A DNA stretch of 64,000 nucleotides from Saturnia japonica (Eukaryota > Arthropoda > Insecta > Lepidoptera > Saturniidae), in assembly GCA_033032175.1 (NCBI GenBank), contig CM065318.1, forward strand, positions 558,001 to 622,000. Reading direction: 5' to 3'. The stretch's first letter is position 1. Each line of letters starts with the position of its first letter. Below the pieces are notes generated by a model. The model saw only the letters and a program-made list of their open reading frames with translations. It had not been told where the DNA came from and did no database searches. The position numbers and the translations under genes were made by a program. This document shows positions 11,771-25,255 of this stretch, one piece after another.

Positions 11771-12573
11771 AAAAAGGAACACAAAATTAATAAAAAGAGC
11801 ACACATAAACATTTGGAAAATAATAAATAGGTGCATTATAATATTTATAATACTATATAAAACAATATTACTTATATATTCATTTATATAATTGTCCATC
11901 ATAATTAATGGTTCAAACATCATTTTAAAGCCTAAGTTTCCCGCTATTGGCGAAACACAGACAAATAGAATAAAATAAATATTTTCGTTAAAAAGACCTT
12001 AATTTTTAAAATTAGGAATACCATTTTTTGATACAAATGAAAATACGTTCAAGGCGCCATCTATTCAAAATCTCTCTAACTAACATGCTAACAATTAATT
12101 TTTTTCAATAGCTTAAGTATTCGCACAGATCAGCTATATTTATAATACGAAACGTAACTAACTATCTATCAGTAAAATTACTTCCACAGTCGGTTCAGTA
12201 GTTCCCAGAGATAGTCCCTTATAAACAAACGAACTTTCTAATAATATTGTAGAAGTATTGATATAGAAATATTTTTAAGGTATTTCCATGCGCTATTTTA
12301 CTTAACCCTACACCACGAAAGTTGCCAAGTGAGAAAATATCACGCAAGAGCTTCCTAAAGTTCTCAGTACTTCATTACACACTAACAAATAAAACCAAAT
12401 TTGTAAGCTTTACGGCGATAATAACTTTACAAAAAAAACACGCTAACTAAAAGAGAAACGTCAATTTGTAGAAATCAATCGGAGATAAAACACTTTACGA
12501 CTCCTCCTTCCTTCCCACGTCCCGCGACCGGCGTCCGTTGTCCGTTGTCCGGCCCGGCCGCAACAATACTTAC

Positions 12574-12633
12574 GTTTTCACCTAAATAAACAAACTGACA
12601 ATAATACCGTGCCAAATTATTAGCGGTATATAA
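12574..12633 (-). promoter_or_regulatory. possible minus-strand promoter and tiny 5' exon
   Basis: On the minus strand a TTATATA box (12633-12627) lies about 36 bases upstream of an arthropod-like initiator TCAGTT (12598-12593). A perfect donor GTAAGT follows at 12573-12568. The implied 5' exon would be only about 23 bases, which is short, and the TATA spacing is slightly long. It could feed the possible ATG exon at 5228 on the same strand. Speculative. Confidence 0.2.
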
Positions 12634-15572
12634 ATCGCTAGTGTTGTTCTGTGCTCGATGTTCTCGCTATATCGATGATAGCTCACGTTTAATCCGATGA
12701 TCATACGGTAAATTCTTGCAAGTAACAATCTTCGACCAACACTATGCTTTATGAGAATTATTATAACAAGATTTTGAACGTTACGATCACACTTTTCTAA
12801 ATTTGCGTGCAATTTCTGTTTTACTAACTACTTGACAGTGAAGAACGTTATCGTAACAAAATTGGAACATAGTATCTGTTGGAAATTTAATTATTAAATA
12901 TTGGGTAATACTGCGCTTTGCATTTGTTAATAATATTTCTCAAAAAAGCTAGATAGGAATAAAAAATTGAACGGCTAGCGTTCGCTCCATAGTTTCATTG
13001 ATCAGTCTTAATCTACCGCGACGCGTGGGTTTTAATAAAACCCCTTTTTGTAATTTTCAGTGTTTACTTGGAGATTCTTTGGGACAGCAAGCCACGTAAC
13101 GATGATATTGATTGTACTGTATATTTAGAAGAATATAAATGTGTGTGTTGCGTGATTTTGGAGTTGCTATATCGTGATGGTTTGATAAACTGTTGTTGCG
13201 GTCGGAAGTGACAAGTAAGGTGCGCCAGTCCTCCTGGTTAGGCCTACCCACCCACTTTCACGCAGATCATTACACATACACCATTTTACATGGTCTACGT
13301 CTACGGGATTCGTGGCTAGGAAACCGCCGGGCCGAGTCTTGAGTTAAGCTTGTGGCATTTTGAAATACACAGTGTGCTGTGTACCACAGCTTCTCTATCA
13401 GTTAACCACGACTCGCGAACCTGTTGTTTTAAAGGCCCCTAGCACACGGTTCGCGTTTTAATGGTCGTGGTTTTCTCGAACATATTTCTATCAACTAAAA
13501 AAAGTGTAGACTTTTTGGACGTCTAAAATCGCCAATACCATGTCTGGCCTTTGTCCTAGTGGTAGCAATATTCACAAGCGGGTTACATAATTATAAACGG
13601 ACTAGTTTCACCTGTGTTAAAATGTCCCATTATATGTTGAAATTATTTGTTTGCTAAATAATGTCGTTACTTGAATTATACAAATTTTAACCCCATCTTT
13701 TACACCACTAGGTATTGAATTAAAAAAAAAACTATGAAATACACCTTTTTTTACTGTCTAGCTGAATTGCTAAAATACCATTCTTTATAAATCTATCTTC
13801 AAAAATCATTGATTTTCGTACAAACTTTCATCCTCTTTTCGCCACCTTAGGGATTGGATTTTTAAAAATCCTTCCTTGGTGCTCACCTACAGAATCAAAA
13901 GAAACCGCATGAAAATTTTCATGGTCCCATGGTCCCACCCCAATAGGTTAGGTTGGTTGGTTGGTTACCTAGAATCTCATCAACCACACCCCCCCGAAAA
14001 TGTTACGATGTCTTTTCTAACGACTGAATAATAGTCATAATGAATCTGGCAAAACTATCGATAAAATATTGATGCATCTCTAGAAGTAGTAGTCAGATTA
14101 GACGCCCCGGTGGGTCGAACTCTTACCGAGGCCGCACAAAGCCTTTTGTATCGTGTAACTCATTACAAAATTTACACCTCCAACGTGGGACAGCGCGACC
14201 GTGGCGTGTGATCAGACACCCGTATTCGCAAAAAACCTTTTAAGGTAACCATACAGAACTGTCTCTGGAAACTTTATTGTCTTCATCCAAGGTCCGACTC
14301 CGGGCGACATTGATAAATCACTGTAACCGACGGACGCGACGTACAACTTTATTTATATTTGTTTGTGTTACTTTGCCATGAAACCTTTTAACATTTTTAT
14401 TTCTTCGACTAAAAAAGGATTATATTACTTTTATGTAAATTTGAGTTAATTTCTACTGAAAATCAATTTCAAATCATTTTGATTTCATGTATATATTTCT
14501 TTCTTGTTGATTTGATTAAACATTTACGTAAAATCATATAGAAGCTAATCGTTTATTTATTTTTTCTATAAAACCGCGAAAAATGTAACAAATAATAATA
14601 TATATACATTTAAATTTGCTATTCGAAACATTTTCATACCGTTTCTACGGTTGCCGAGAACCAATTCGTGAACTTTTATTGTCCACATGATAATAGTCCA
14701 CTTACAAAGAAATCGCATAATATCGCCTGACATAATTATAAATAATTTACCATTCAACCATTCGGCTGTTTGGGCACGTATCGACGAAATTTTCTGCCCG
14801 TTTCACAACAACCTCACAAACAAACTTGATGGATGCGATGCGGCGCGCACAAAGAACCCATCCCGGATCCAAACATCACGTCCAATTATATCGTCATGTG
14901 AAAAAAATGTCCACCCGCAACATATCGACGACAGGACGGTCAAGAAAAAAAATTTACCAAATTGCGGATCAATTATAACTTCATAACTAAAACAACGTAA
15001 AGAACATCTTTTGTGTACGAATTTAACCTTTACTATTCAATAAATAAATCAATTCTTCTTCGCTCTCATTAAGGCCAATGAATGAGTATCGGATTGCTTT
15101 AAATAACTGCACTTAGGGGGAAGTGGTTACGAGTTCAACCATGTACAGAAGAACATAAGAACAAGTACATACACAGAAGCTATCTTCCACTCCATATATG
15201 TGTATGTTCTGAAAACCGCAAAACAGAGCCAGTTACTTTTTTACACTTCGCATGTCATCATTTACGATAGTGATTTAAGTGATTGAAATCGTATACCAGT
15301 ATACGCATGCATAATCCACAAATTTGGAATGGACAAAGATAATTAAGTACATAGTAGTATTTAAAATAAAATTAAAAAAACCAAAGAATCAAACAGGAAA
15401 TGTAAAAAAAATGTAATCTTAATAAATATATAAGTAAACACATACAAACTTGACAATAATGACAAAAGATTTTTACAGTTTTGTTATAAATGACTTATTC
15501 ATCCACAGCACAATAGACTTTTTACTATGTCATCAAATCTTTCTACCTCAAGATTTAATTTGTAATGCTATA
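12634..15572. other. intergenic sequence without a clear gene
   Basis: I see no supported coding exon. GC-richer patches at about 13290-13460 and 14100-14340 could be old repeat or LTR fragments but carry no domain. 13945-13970 is a GGTT-type simple repeat. The 14687-14986 open frame has no recognisable domain. Confidence 0.5.
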
Positions 15573-15753
15573 TTAGCTCAGCAACGTAAGACTGGATGTG
15601 ACATCGTGTTTGGCTCCAAGCCTCTTGGCGCATGATTCTTCGTGAAGCTGGCAGCAGTAGGCCCTCGTGAACCTCTGGCCGCAGTACCGGCACGAGAATA
15701 GTTCAAGACGATGTCGCGCTCCGTCCAAGACGTGGCGGCAAACGCAGCAATCC
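15573..15753 (-). CDS. zinc-finger protein, last coding exon
   Basis: This 181-bp exon encodes 59 residues plus the last base of a split Arg codon, then TAA (15573-15575). It begins after an acceptor ...TTTTAGCAG (15756-15754). The previous exon ends AG before GTAATT, so the join gives AGG and stays open. It adds a C-x2-C pair (CCVC) followed by basic/His residues, then a clear finger SCRYCGQRF...CQLHEESC with C-x2-C-x12-H-x3-C spacing (C2HC type). Together with the C2H2 finger at the end of the first exon this makes a terminal zinc-binding cluster, probably for nucleic-acid or protein binding in the nucleus. The tail KHDVTSSLTLLS is unremarkable. The splice is inferred from sequence only. 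Confidence 0.8.
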
Positions 15754-15950
15754 CTGCTAAAATTACAATAGCCCTAATGAAAAACCAAATTAGAAAAACA
15801 ATCCTGAATAAACTGGTATATTACCCGAGGCCTCAATACACTAGTTGGTTTAAAGAACAACAAAATCCATTATATTTAAATTTGGGTGTCCAACACCGGC
15901 TGAAAGGAAAGCTTCATATCAAAAGCTACAAGTTTGTCTCTATATTATGA

Positions 15951-16625
15951 CTAGCGGTGTGCCCGCGGCTCCGCACGCGTTTGTTACTTGGCAGTATTTA
16001 TTTACATTCCGTAATTTTAATTTTATGTTATTGACAGTTCATATAGCGTATCAATTGAGGAATGCCATGTACTTGTCGTGTGCAGTTTTTATCACAACTG
16101 GTTGGGAAATTATAAAAAGATTTTTTTTAATTATTATTGTTGATGATTCTTCTAGCTTATCAAATTATGAAATCACGTATAACATACCATCTATAAATTT
16201 TTTCAAAAGCGGTTGATAATTAATACAAATAAAATGTTTTTTATTATATTTTTAAAATACTTTTGACAACCCTTATAGCTTATCAATTATGGAATGACTT
16301 TATACTTCCCGTATAGAAAGTTTTATCAAAATCGGTAAAGAATTAATAAAAAAATATTTTTTAGCAATTCTTTTTACTTTAATCTAAAAGTAATTTTGAA
16401 AATTCTTACGCCCCATCAATTGACCAATGACGTAAGTATACCGTGTATAAAAATTCATAAGAACAGGTAGAGAGATGTTTTTGAGTAAAATCCGGACAAA
16501 CAGGCAAGACAAGGTGGACCGACGAGCTGGTAAAAATTGCAGCAGCGCAGGACCGCTCATTGTGCCGATTACTGAGAGACGCCTTATGTCTAACAGTAGA
16601 CGTAGACAGACAGACAAAAAAAGGG
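15951..16625 (-). mobile_element. Helitron-like element with internal triplication
   Basis: The minus-strand 3' end is GGAGCCGCGGGCACACCGCTAG (CTAG at 15954-15951), with a GC-rich hairpin typical of Helitrons. Inside, a degenerate ~170-bp unit recurs about three times (near 16040, 16270 and 16400), each around a 'catcaattgagg'-like core and a 'tttatcaaaatcgg'-like core. The 5' limit is approximate. Confidence 0.5.
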
Positions 16626-16845
16626 CATATTTGATCAGTGTCCTTTATAAAGAATGATTATCGAGACATTTTGAAAATAATACGCATTGATGACTTTTTT
16701 TAGATAATATATTTTTTTAGATACTTAATTGCAACTAAACTAAATTGTATTTAGAACTATATATACCTACTAGAGAAGGACGATATGCGAGAAAATAAAG
16801 TTCAAACATGGTGTTTCAACAAATAGTATAGTTTCATCATCACCG

Positions 16846-17341
16846 ACATATTTAATAAAATTGAAGAGTCTGTTTGTAATGTCAAAATAACAGTATTTTA
16901 CTAAATGCATATAAAAGTATATACGATACCTATAACAAAAAAACATATTTTTTTTAATTTTGTCCGTCTGTCTGTCTGTTTGTTCCGGGTAATCTCCTAA
17001 ACAGTTGGACCGATTTTGACTGGACTTTCACTGATAGATAGCTGTTTTAGGGAATAACTTAGGCTACTTTTATTCTAGAAAAAAATGAATGAAGATAGAT
17101 AGATAGATGAATGATTTCGGACGCTTAAATGGCTTACGCTGAGTAAATCATAAGAAATATAGCGAATTAATGGCATTGTAGGCATTAAAAAGACCTACAA
17201 AAAAGTCCGGGAGAGTATACATCTATCTTCTAAGGAACACCCACAATAAGCATTTTTGTCATTAAAATAGCCGGGAGCGGGAGAGCAATATTTGCACTGC
17301 CATTCTGTAGTCCACGTGAGCGAAGTGACGGGCACAGCTAG
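16846..17341 (+). mobile_element. Helitron-like element, family A
   Basis: Near full-length relative of 27674-28189. The 5' terminus is degraded, the 3' end is a GTGAGC-loop-type hairpin then GCTAG (CTAG 17338-17341) followed by T. It sits in the zinc-finger gene intron, antisense to that gene. Confidence 0.75.
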
Positions 17342-17866
17342 TCTACAATATAAACTAATCTTATTAAGTTATATCCATTGTATCAGTGTACAGTAAAATC
17401 TGATAATTAACTGATATTATAATCATGTATGATTATATGCAACATGGAGCCACTCGATTTAGTATCGAGTATAGACATTGTTAAACAATTAGCGTTAATT
17501 GTAACATATCAGAGGTCAAGCGACATGACACTTTATTAAGGTCAATAAATCAGTCGTCCATACCTTAGCATTGCAATTACATGCATCACCCTGATCAAAT
17601 ATATTGTTATAATAATGTGTAGTACAAAGTGAATAATGTCTCTAACAACCTCAAAAAAAGTACCATACTGACTGATATCTTTAATTTAGAACCACCCAAG
17701 TTGAATTCAATTGACTATCGACGTGGCATGACCTAACAATTTCATTTCCTTAATCAGATTGGAGTACACGTAATTTTTGACCATTACCGGTAAAAAATCA
17801 TTTCGCACGTCAAAAGTCACAGTGAGCCACAGACAAAAAATAACGAGAATAGTTGTAAAGAATTAC

Positions 17867-19834
17867 CTCGATTTACCCAAATTATGTTCTTGAATGTGTT
17901 CGCTGAGCTGTGACGGCCTCCCAAAGGCAGCTCCGCAAATACTGCAAACATAATGTGACACGCCGCCCTCTCTAGAACACTGTGGGAATTGTATCATAGG
18001 TAGATACGAATAATAATTTATCTGGGGCATGTAAGAAAGGATCCGTTTCACAGTCTCCGTTGATATCTTTAAAAGTGCTAAAAGACCTAAAGGATCTGTG
18101 TTCACCGCTATTGTCATTTTGTCTATCTCGGGATTATTGATCTCTTCTACAATCACCATCTTGTCAACATTAAGTCGGGTCTTGGACAGTGACGCTGTTA
18201 CTTCTGTAGCTCTTTCTCTAGTGGGTATATCGATAGTTATTTGAACACCACAAGGGCGGCCTGGTTTTCTATTTATAATATCTTCTATATCTCTTTTAAC
18301 TTTGTTGCTTTTATCTAACTCTTCGTAGAGAATATCATCGAACTGAGATATGCAAGTTTTATTGAATTTTTCCCTGCTAGGAACAATATTTTCGAAAGTT
18401 AACGTACTCCTAGATACATTATGCGCAATACCACAAACAATGTTTCTTTTAAAATCGTTATTTGTTTTAATTTCAAGTAAACAAGCATTTATTGACTGTA
18501 TCAAATCGTTCAATTTATTTTCAATATTAGTCAAAGGGTTAGACTCTACATTGTTTTGAGATTTATCAATTTTTTTCTTCAATCTATCAACATTTTTTGA
18601 GACACGTTCGTACTTTTGCTTAATTGTTTCTTCTTTAATATCGTTGCTTGCACTCTCTCCACTCACTATAGTATTTGATTCTGTTTGGATTGCAGAGTTT
18701 TTGAATGTAGCTCCTTGATGTACTGGTATCCTTAGAGGATATTTCCTGGATTGTGATTGTCTGCAGTATTTACTTCCAGTAAGACCTGTACTACGATCCC
18801 TGTCAACAATAATCGTGTTTCCACGAAAATGTTTGATCGGGGGACGAGACCGCCAATTATCATTAAAGTTTTTAATATCCATCTCTCTATTCCACATCTG
18901 AAAACGTCCTTCCGATGAAGTAGGATAGCAATATGGATGATTTTCATAGCCACAAGGCCTATAACTAGAAATTTGATGTCGATCATTATATTCATACGGT
19001 TTATAGAAAGCATATGGATGAATGCTATTATAGGCTCCATAGAAATCTTCCAGCAAATTCTGGCATTCATTAGACTCCCTCCAATGGAATCTTGTGTTAA
19101 AGTAATCGTCAATCATTTCTGGGCTAATAGCATCTTGTGGAATAGGTGACTTTATATTCCTGTGGTCATTTACGGCGCATCCATGCTTGTTTTTTAATTC
19201 ATTTATAAAATTATTCCATCTTTCTTCTTGTTTCTCTCTCCGTCTCACATGTAAGATTTTACTAAGCAGTTGTTGCAACCTTTCGTTTCTGGACATAGTC
19301 CTATATACAAATTCTTGGTTGTAAAAATTATACACTGGACGGCAATACGTCTCTTTATCGGCACACGTTTTCGCACTAGTACTTGTTTTACAGTAATTAT
19401 TATCCGTTGGCGAAGAACTTTGTTCTCTTCTCATTTCTGGCTGATTATTAACCAGATTATATTGCATGCTTTTGGAACATGTAACGTAATTTCTATCAAA
19501 TGGTGTCATATGAAAATTGTCAGCCGAATTTGATGAACTATTATTTTTCAGTTTTGGAATTTTTGTTAGCGATACTTAGATTACCTCTGCGATCATTCAT
19601 AAATATGTAAGTTCTATTAGTAATAGGCTCTAGTTTTTCAATTTTATTCTTTGCAAACCGATCATCATGATTTGAACTTTGATTTATATCCGTAAAATCA
19701 TTTTCATTATTATTTCTTAAATTTGTATGGGTTTCCGTTCTATTGTGATTTATATTTTCTGTAACAGAATGAAGAAGATGATGAGAGCTCATTTTGAATT
19801 TGAGTTGTGCTTCACCGTATTTTTTGGAATTCAT
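17867..19834 (-). CDS. zinc-finger protein, first coding exon (frameshifted)
   Basis: Two overlapping minus-strand frames make one exon: 19834-19541 (97 codons, MNSKKYGEAQ...) and a long frame running on to 17867. They differ by one base. Removing one A from the A5 run at the end of the first frame (...KTEK) makes the exon continuous, and with the last exon it would encode about 715 residues. The protein is rich in Asn/Ser/Lys/Tyr. It has a lysine-rich helical, probably coiled-coil stretch (KYERVSKNVDRLKKKI..., codons near 18620-18540), a conserved-looking DPLGLLALLK segment near 18085, and a C2H2 finger YVCSICGAAF with C-x2-C-x12-H-x3-H just before the donor. The exon ends AG before GTAATT at 17866. 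I do not recognise the family. The frameshift may be an assembly error, a real null allele or, less likely, a tiny intron. Confidence 0.82.
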
Positions 19835-22148
19835 TATTAAATCGACACTATAATTTTAAAAGCAATCGAATAGATTTCGCAAATCTGTGATCAGTTATAA
19901 AACCATTTTTTGACATTTTATCAGCCGTACAGGTGTCATAATTCTACTGATAAACCAAAAAAATATATATATATAAACCTTACCTCTTTAGTGCTTAAAC
20001 TATTTCTTCATTATTTGATCGATAGATTTAAAATCCACATTAAAATTGAAATAAATTTTAAATCTTCACGGCGTTTATTAATTTATAAGTGAATGTAAAA
20101 TACTTGGAAACTACGTGCCCGTTATAAAAACCCAATGTAATGTCTTATTATCCATGAAATACGATTGGAATCGGTATGTCGACCACATCAGACGGAAACC
20201 GTGACAGCAATGCTGGATTGTCTGTCGTGAACCTTTGGAAATAACACAGCAACTATGCAGACGGCGCGATCTCAAATACTTGCACACCTCTTAAACCTAG
20301 CTCTCTAACATTAATATGCCTAATTAAACCTTGTTAACACTATACATTTAGGTTCAGAGTTTTATTATACTTGACTACATCTCACGTCACTTTATGAAAA
20401 CAAGAAATAACGAAGTAGACTGATAAACTTAATCCTTTTCTTACATGATCAGCTCCTCGGGAAAGTCGTGCCATGTGTATTTTATTTCTTTGATTTGGGA
20501 ACGGAATGGTAATTTATAGTCTGACATAGTTTACTTTTAAAATTTGAGGTCATGACTGTTTCCCCGATTGATTATTAAAATGGTGATAAAAATGGAAGTT
20601 TCTAGACAAAATGATCGTTATACGTTTATTGATGTGAAATGAAATGAATTAAATAATTCTAAAAGCACCAATATCTCGTGGAAGTTCGAAGTAAATTCTC
20701 GTATTTTAAAATAACATCGAAAAGTGAATAAAACCATTTCGAAAGAGGCAAGTGAAGGAAACAAAGCGACTGAGTTCACCGACTTATCAATATCGGCATG
20801 AGGTGTGTGGCCTCATTCAGTTGTGTGAAGATCAAAATATTTCATCTCGACCACCCAAACGATACGGAAAAACCATATATTTTACACGTATGCAGTATAC
20901 ATTACATATAAGTATTATAAACTTAGCCCTTACAGGCAACACAGCCATCTTCTCATTCGAGATTAAAGTTTGCCAGGCATGACTAATCTACCAGTAAAGA
21001 AAAGCATGTCACATGTGTATATCGTTACATAATCTAACAACTAATAGGTTGTTAATTGTCCTCGTAATTCTGCCACCTTGTAGGAAAACGTGGGAAAACA
21101 GATTTATGTAATTCACACCGTTTGAAATCATCATCTGATCTTACCACGTGAAGACCATTATGGAAGGTAATACATCCTTTACCATTTTTAAAATTTACCA
21201 TAATTTAATTAGTGATTTTTTTTATCATCATCACATTCTTGTACTATATTATAGGCGTTACACAAGTGTCATCTTCAAGAACAGCCCAAAAAATAAATTA
21301 TACCAGCTTACTCTTAGAAGTCCATTCTGATACACTTTTTTTAAATAATTTCAATGCAACATTTGCATAGCGACAAGTTGTTTTTTTACGTACAAGCACG
21401 CCCTGCCCTCGTTCGCAGGTTGTCGCATGATTATGTTAATTTCTAACACAAAATATTCATTGAATAATAAAGCTACCCTCACATTTTATCTCATGTTGTT
21501 GCTTTTATAGTTTTGTTTGACGTGTCTCGATGTCATTCTGTCCGTCATCTGTTATTCTGTTTTTTTTTTTTTTACTATGCACTAAGCTTTCTTATCGGCT
21601 CCAGTCGTGTTTGAGTTGTAAACCGGAAATTGTTTTTGCGTAATGAGCTATATCTATGTATATGTAAATATTTATGTGAAGTCTTATTATTTACAACGGT
21701 TCACCAAAAAGGTTGTAGGTATAGCTTACGGTAGCAGAGTAGATATGGTTCAAAATAAGCGGTTACCGTTGTGAGATTACAATCAACAACAATTATTATT
21801 TTTACGCACTGAGATTTAGCCGCTTATCTGCTAAGTACGGAAGCGAGTAAACATGGACTGGGTATTTCACTAACGGTCGTTTTCAATAACATATGTGAGA
21901 TCACTAAGTATCCCCGATTACTACATATTTGTACTAAGGAATAACTATCTTTAACTTAAAAGGAGTTATCGGTTTGTGTCTTATCTATCCAAGCTATAGG
22001 ATATGGATATATGTATAAGCGAAATACTATCCAGGTATCCAGTTGTCCAGGTTATTGTAAACGGGTATAAGTCTGGTCTCAATGCATTCAGGTACAAATA
22101 CCTACACCACTATCATCGCATTTATATAATTTATTTATTATATTTAAT
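19835..22148. other. intergenic sequence upstream of the zinc-finger gene
   Basis: I see no supported gene. The first ~100 bases include a TTTTATAA box on the minus strand (near 19900) that could serve the zinc-finger gene. A poly-T run lies near 21560. Short open frames here are AT-rich and domain-free. Confidence 0.5.
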
Positions 22149-22670
22149 ACTAACTGTGCCCGTGCTTCGCTCACGTAGAATTCTGAACGTAGTATTCTGT
22201 AGAATGTCCGCGCGAATCTTGCTCCCCCGCCTTCGGCTATTTTAAAAACAACATTGCTTATTATTGGTGTTCCTTAAAAGATAGATGAATACTCTCCCGG
22301 AATTTTTTGTTGGCCTTTTATTGCATATAATTATGTAGTACATTAATTTACTATATCTCTTATGGTTTCCTCAGCATGAGCCATTTAAGCGCCCGAATTG
22401 ATTCACCATGACCAGTTTTTTTATGTGTGCGGAACCCTAATTCTTTTTCTAAAATAAAAGTAGTCTAAGTTACTTCCTATAAATTCAGCTATCTACCAGT
22501 GAAAGTCCCGTCAAAATCGGTCCAACCGTTTTGGAGATCACCCGGAACAAAGAATTTAAAAAATGGGCTTTTTGATGTAGGTGTCGTATATACTTTAATA
22601 TGCATTTAGTAAAAAAACTGGTATTTTGACATTACAAACAGACACTTCAATTTTATTAATTATATAGATA
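22149..22670 (-). mobile_element. Helitron-like element, family A, near full length
   Basis: Reverse copy of the 27674-28189 element. The 5' terminus TCTATATAATTAATAAAATT is at the right end. The 3' hairpin is at the left with a decayed GTTAG end. Confidence 0.8.
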
Positions 22671-22831
22671 CTATAGGGCCATAAAGAAAACGTAGATAGA
22701 TTTGGAGAATTCCCTAAAGTTCTTCACAGGTTCACAATTTTGGAGGTAATCTCTGAAACTACTGATCCGAATGTAAATATACTTTCATTATTAGGAAGCT
22801 ACATTATCTCTGAGTCCTATATTTATTCTTA

Positions 22832-23166
22832 CTAGCGATCGTCCTAAGCTCGAAACTCGACCAGTGACTTTTTGATTATAGACTATTTTCTGTTTGACGT
22901 TTGCAGTAATCATGAACAATAAGTATTATCTACATCACTTGCTGTCACTTTTCGTTGGGTCAATTTCAATATTTTGGGGGTCTAAATTCAATGGCAATGG
23001 TCGGGTTAGGATTCGCAGTATTAATTTATTTTATTTAATATATATATATATATTAATAACAGATATTATAGATAAATTTTAGCTTTCTGCACTCCTTCTC
23101 CTTATAAACTTTAACCATGCCAAATCTCACAGTCATACGTACTTTTGCTTTTGCTTCACGTATAGA
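22832..23166 (-). mobile_element. Helitron-like element, family B
   Basis: CTAG end at 22835-22832 on the minus strand, 5' TC-type end near 23166 (TCTATACGTGAAGC). A (TA)n run lies within at about 23038-23052. Confidence 0.7.
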
Positions 23167-25255
23167 TTACATTTTATATAGTAATTAGCACAAACGAAGT
23201 CACAGGCGGTTGTTAGTTTTACTTTAAATTACAACTTTTTAGGAATTTTTATTTTCAAAGTTCAATAAGTAATCAGAAATTAAACTTATTAAAAACATTA
23301 CCTCTTTTATATTCGCTTCATATAATTAAAACAACAAAAATTTAACAACTAAAAATGTCCTTGAAGGGGGTAGCGTTAGAAGTGAATAGGGCATAGGGAA
23401 GTTCCCTATAGGACCCTTTTAAACGCCACGATTAGCTTTTCACTAACTGTACGTACATGTTAATAAAAAAACATTTAAAAAAACACGGCACCTTTCAAAC
23501 CTACATTAGACAATTGAAATGGTAATGAAGGGAGTAGTGGAAATTGAATAAAATCTACTTTGTCAAAAGCTTTTTGTGAGTCGTCCAACTTCGGACAGTA
23601 TTATTACGATGAAGGGCGAAGGTAATCTACTTATGCTCCGGTTTGAATATAGGATAATTTAATTTATAATCCTGTTTATTAAATCAAAGAAACTGATTCA
23701 TTGCAGCTAAAGGATATTAAAATGATAGAAGATTTGATTAAAAGGAAGCGCGTCGAATAATAATAAATTTGCAAGAATATAACTCAACTTATTTAAGTAA
23801 ACATAACTTTGACATGACTGACTGTAACTAATTATATTTATGTTTTCTAATTATCATATTTACCTAAATGTGTCATATTTCTTACGGGGTCATAAGTTTT
23901 GCATATCTATTTCTATATACGACATTAATACAAAATCAGAGAAAAGAAACCAAAAAGAAATGGTGCTGAAATTGCTCTATACAATCATAATCAAAGGTAT
24001 TGTACAGACTTAGAATCAGTTTTTGTTGATCAATATTTTATAGCATATAAAGACACTATGACAAAAGAATCATTACTTAATTTATTTATTATATAATCGA
24101 CATAACTTGAATACATGTAACGTGCATCAATACACCACTATCCATACTTAAACGCATCTTAATAAATGCCCAAGCGATCGCAATCAAACAAGCTAACAAC
24201 ATTATAAACTAAAAATCCGAATGAGACAGGTATAAATAAATCGGCTTTGTCAATGTTCTACGTTAGAAAGGGACGGATACATACCATTGTGTTTACAATG
24301 GTTTGTATACATGCATCCACGATTGTACTCCAGACTCACGAATAGGTGGTTTTTTTTTATTTTATTTTATTTGATCTTATTATTCATAGGTAAGCATTAT
24401 TGTATCTCGGCCAGTTCTCGGGTACTGCTTGTTTGATTTTAGGGTTCCTTGTCACCTTATAAAACCTTAATAAAAGAATTTAGAACATGGTACTGTACCT
24501 TATGACGTGGATTCTTAAATTTATCGCACATTTCGCGTTGACTAACACACCTACACGTCATTTAACGAGAAAATTACACGTGCTGTGGTCCTAAGAATGG
24601 AGATAAGTTATATTATTGCATTATTCATCGCTTTGGGCACAATATACGAGCGCAATTGTATAGAATAAGATTCAGTGGTTTGCTTGACATAAAAAGTACC
24701 ATTTTTCATAGGATTCGAACAAAATCTCACTTAATGAGCGATGCGACAGAAAAAGGTACCACGTTAAGCCTAGACATGAGCCTAGTTCTTAAGTGTAGCC
24801 GCTAGAATACACCGACAGATTCTTGGCTACAAATTTTAATACCTACAGGTAATATGATTTTCAACACACTAGCTCATAAAGTGGCTCTAATATCACCGCA
24901 ATTAGGCACATAATGACACCTGTAAACAAACTGTGACTTTTTCATTGCCATTATTCACAAGTGAGTTATAGAGTTTTTTTTTATTGGTCGAGTTGCTTTG
25001 TTCTTAAAAAATTTTCGATACAAAAAAAAAATGATCAATAGAACAAATAAATTAATGTACCTATTGCTTGCTCATTTCATACAACTTCGTATTTAAATAG
25101 ATAATTTCAACTTGTACGTGTTTAATAAATAAAACTTTCACTCAAATATAACTTTTGTTTTCTTTGTATTAAAGAAAACTTTAAATTCCCCATTTTATAC
25201 GTGGCTAAAACGCTATCTGCGGAAAGCCAAAAAAAAGAAACCTCATTCCTTTAGT
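23167..25255. other. AT-rich intergenic sequence
   Basis: I see no gene or clearly bounded element. Runs of T/A occur near 24350 and 25020. Confidence 0.5.

Larger units (their letters stand above)
15754..17866 (-). other. intron of the zinc-finger gene
   Basis: 2113 bp with donor GTAATT and acceptor TAGCAG on the minus strand, phase 2. It contains two Helitron-like insertions (15951-~16625 and ~16846-17341) and otherwise AT-rich sequence. Confidence 0.72.

Noticed and set aside
18350..19533. Plus-strand frames of 69-87 codons and a 126-codon minus frame over the zinc-finger exon
   Set aside because: They are shadows of the long zinc-finger coding frame.
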